Of a stretch of 64,000 bases of DNA, positions 63,081 through 64,000 are shown piece after piece; position 1 is the stretch's first letter; each line of letters begins with the position of its first letter. A program made the position numbers and the translations under genes. The notes beneath the pieces were generated by a model. It did not search any database. It was given only the letters and a program-made list of their open reading frames with translations, and was not told where the DNA came from. The DNA is from Protula sp. h YS-2021 (taxonomy: Eukaryota > Annelida > Polychaeta > Sabellida > Serpulidae), in the NCBI GenBank assembly GCA_949752745.1, contig OX457033.1, positions 14,180,156 to 14,244,155 of the forward strand. The letters run 5' to 3'.

Positions 63081-63150
63081 CGTCTTTGAATGGGCTGTTC
63101 ATTCGAACACGTCTTTGAATGGGCTTCCCATTCGAACACATGTTTCAATG
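63081..63150. repeat. 29-bp tandem repeat, ~2.4 copies
   Basis: GTCTTTGAATGGGCTGTTCA plus TTCGAACAC repeats at 29-bp spacing. Confidence 0.8.
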
Positions 63151-63186
63151 GCGTACTCTTCCCACAAAAACATTGGGATGAAACAG

Positions 63187-63613
63187 CTTATAGTCAGATA
63201 TGCAAATAGCCTATGACAACTCCATGCAAAAACTAGAAATAAAAATGGATAAAACGGTAAAATTTTGATTTAAATCGGTTAAACATGACCAAAGTTATCT
63301 ACTTTTTTTAAAAAAAGTGACTAAAATAAAAATTATTCTTACAGCTACATATGCAAATAGTCTATGACAACTTTATTAAAAACTAGCTCAAACAGTAAAA
63401 TTTTGATTGAAATCCTTTAAACATAACGAAAGGTATCTACTTTTTGCTTTTTTTTTGAAAGTTAAAATTTTGAGATGAAAAAATTATGCTTACAGCCACA
63501 CATGCAAATAGCCTATGACCACTTTATGTCAAAACTAGATATAAAACTGAATCAAACGGTAAAATTTTCATTCAAATCGGTTGAACATAACTAAAGTTAT
63601 CTACATTTTTGTG
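63187..63613. repeat. 151-bp tandem repeat, ~2.8 copies, each with an octamer motif
   Basis: Units start CTTATAG/CTTACAG at 63187, 63338 and 63489, exactly 151 bp apart. Each carries ATGCAAAT (63200, 63351, 63502), the POU-factor octamer, followed by AGYCTATGAC, and later GGTAAAATTTT-like and GTTATCTAC words. It lies between the two tRNA-derived arms. Confidence 0.92.
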
Positions 63614-63814
63614 TTGAGCGTGTTGTTCAAGAAGTTCTAATGATGTCCTTGCCGTTTTCCAATACGAAACAGCCCTTTTATAACACTTTTATGCTGATTT
63701 TGCTGAATTTTTGCTGCCCTGCGGAAGGGGTCCATGGTATGTCTGACGTCATGATAATTGACAGGTAGAAATCTGTCACCTGGGGTGGGGGCCCACAATA
63801 TTTTCACATAGCAT

Positions 63815-64000
63815 GGTCTAGTCACATAGCATGGTCTAGGGTTATGCCGCCCATAGGTGGGCTCAAACCACCAACCTTCCGACCATGGGTCCGACCATGA
63901 GTCCTACGCTCTACCGACTGAGCTATACAGGACTGAACCAGAATGTTTGTGAAACCATGCCATATAAGGCCATAACGCACACATTCATAAGGATCATTCA
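63815..64000 (-). repeat. Right arm of inverted repeat (runs off the window)
   Basis: The reverse complement of 62880-63060. It includes an extra CACATAGCATGGTCTAG duplication at 63806-63839. Confidence 0.85.
63852..63931 (-). repeat. tRNA-derived unit with duplicated anticodon arm segment (right)
   Basis: On the minus strand: A box TAGCTCAGTCGG (63914-63925), B box GGTTTGAGCC (63860-63869, one change from the left unit). The same ~12-nt duplication is present, so it predates the inverted duplication. It reads CTCATGG at the anticodon loop position, CAT (Met-like), where the left unit has CTCGTGG. Confidence 0.75.

Overview
The window looks like non-coding-rich nuclear DNA from an invertebrate animal. 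It is AT-rich, has no dense ORFs, bacterial operons or rRNA, and carries spliceable small exons, a Tc1-like DNA transposon, a decayed DIRS-like tyrosine-recombinase retrotransposon, several families of short inverted-repeat elements and an unusual number of micro- and minisatellites. Two tandem relics of a PAN/Apple-type extracellular gene resemble a family I associate from memory with molluscs and other lophotrochozoans. A mollusc is my best guess, unproven from this sequence alone.

Layout. 1-8 kb: mostly featureless, with a 30-bp minisatellite, a pogo/Tigger-type inverted-repeat element (4895-5776, TA duplications) holding an (AT)n tract, and a long AGT microsatellite. 8.3-9.6 kb: a good first exon encoding a signal peptide (8318-8372), followed by ten identical 31-bp repeats and a phase-matched candidate second exon. 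10-14 kb: repeats and a strong hairpin. 14.6-18.2 kb: the DIRS-like relic (RT with YLDDW, RNase H, tyrosine recombinase), flanked at a distance by an inverted dispersed repeat. 20-31 kb: microsatellites, and two near-complete copies of a ~700-bp element ending in CCCAGT/ACTGGG. 32-33.3 kb: a dead Tc1/mariner element with both terminal repeats. 35-39 kb: 39-bp and 42-bp minisatellites. 42.1-49.6 kb, minus strand: two tandem copies of the PAN-type gene, each with several homologous exons in the same order, consensus splice sites and frame lesions. 46.8-53.6 kb: more minisatellites, including a 30-bp array that changes into a 16-bp array. 53.8-58.5 kb: further CCCAGT copies. 60.1-60.7 kb: a 560-bp inverted-repeat element with nested palindromes. 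62.6-64 kb: five CRE-like sites spaced exactly 11 bp apart, then two facing tRNA-derived units around a 151-bp octamer-bearing tandem repeat, running off the window end.

The only support for host protein genes is the 8.3-kb signal-peptide exon and the 42-49.6 kb gene pair. Most other ORFs are chance or repeat-driven. Exon calls rest on reading splice sites and internal homology by eye. No search or transcript data were available.
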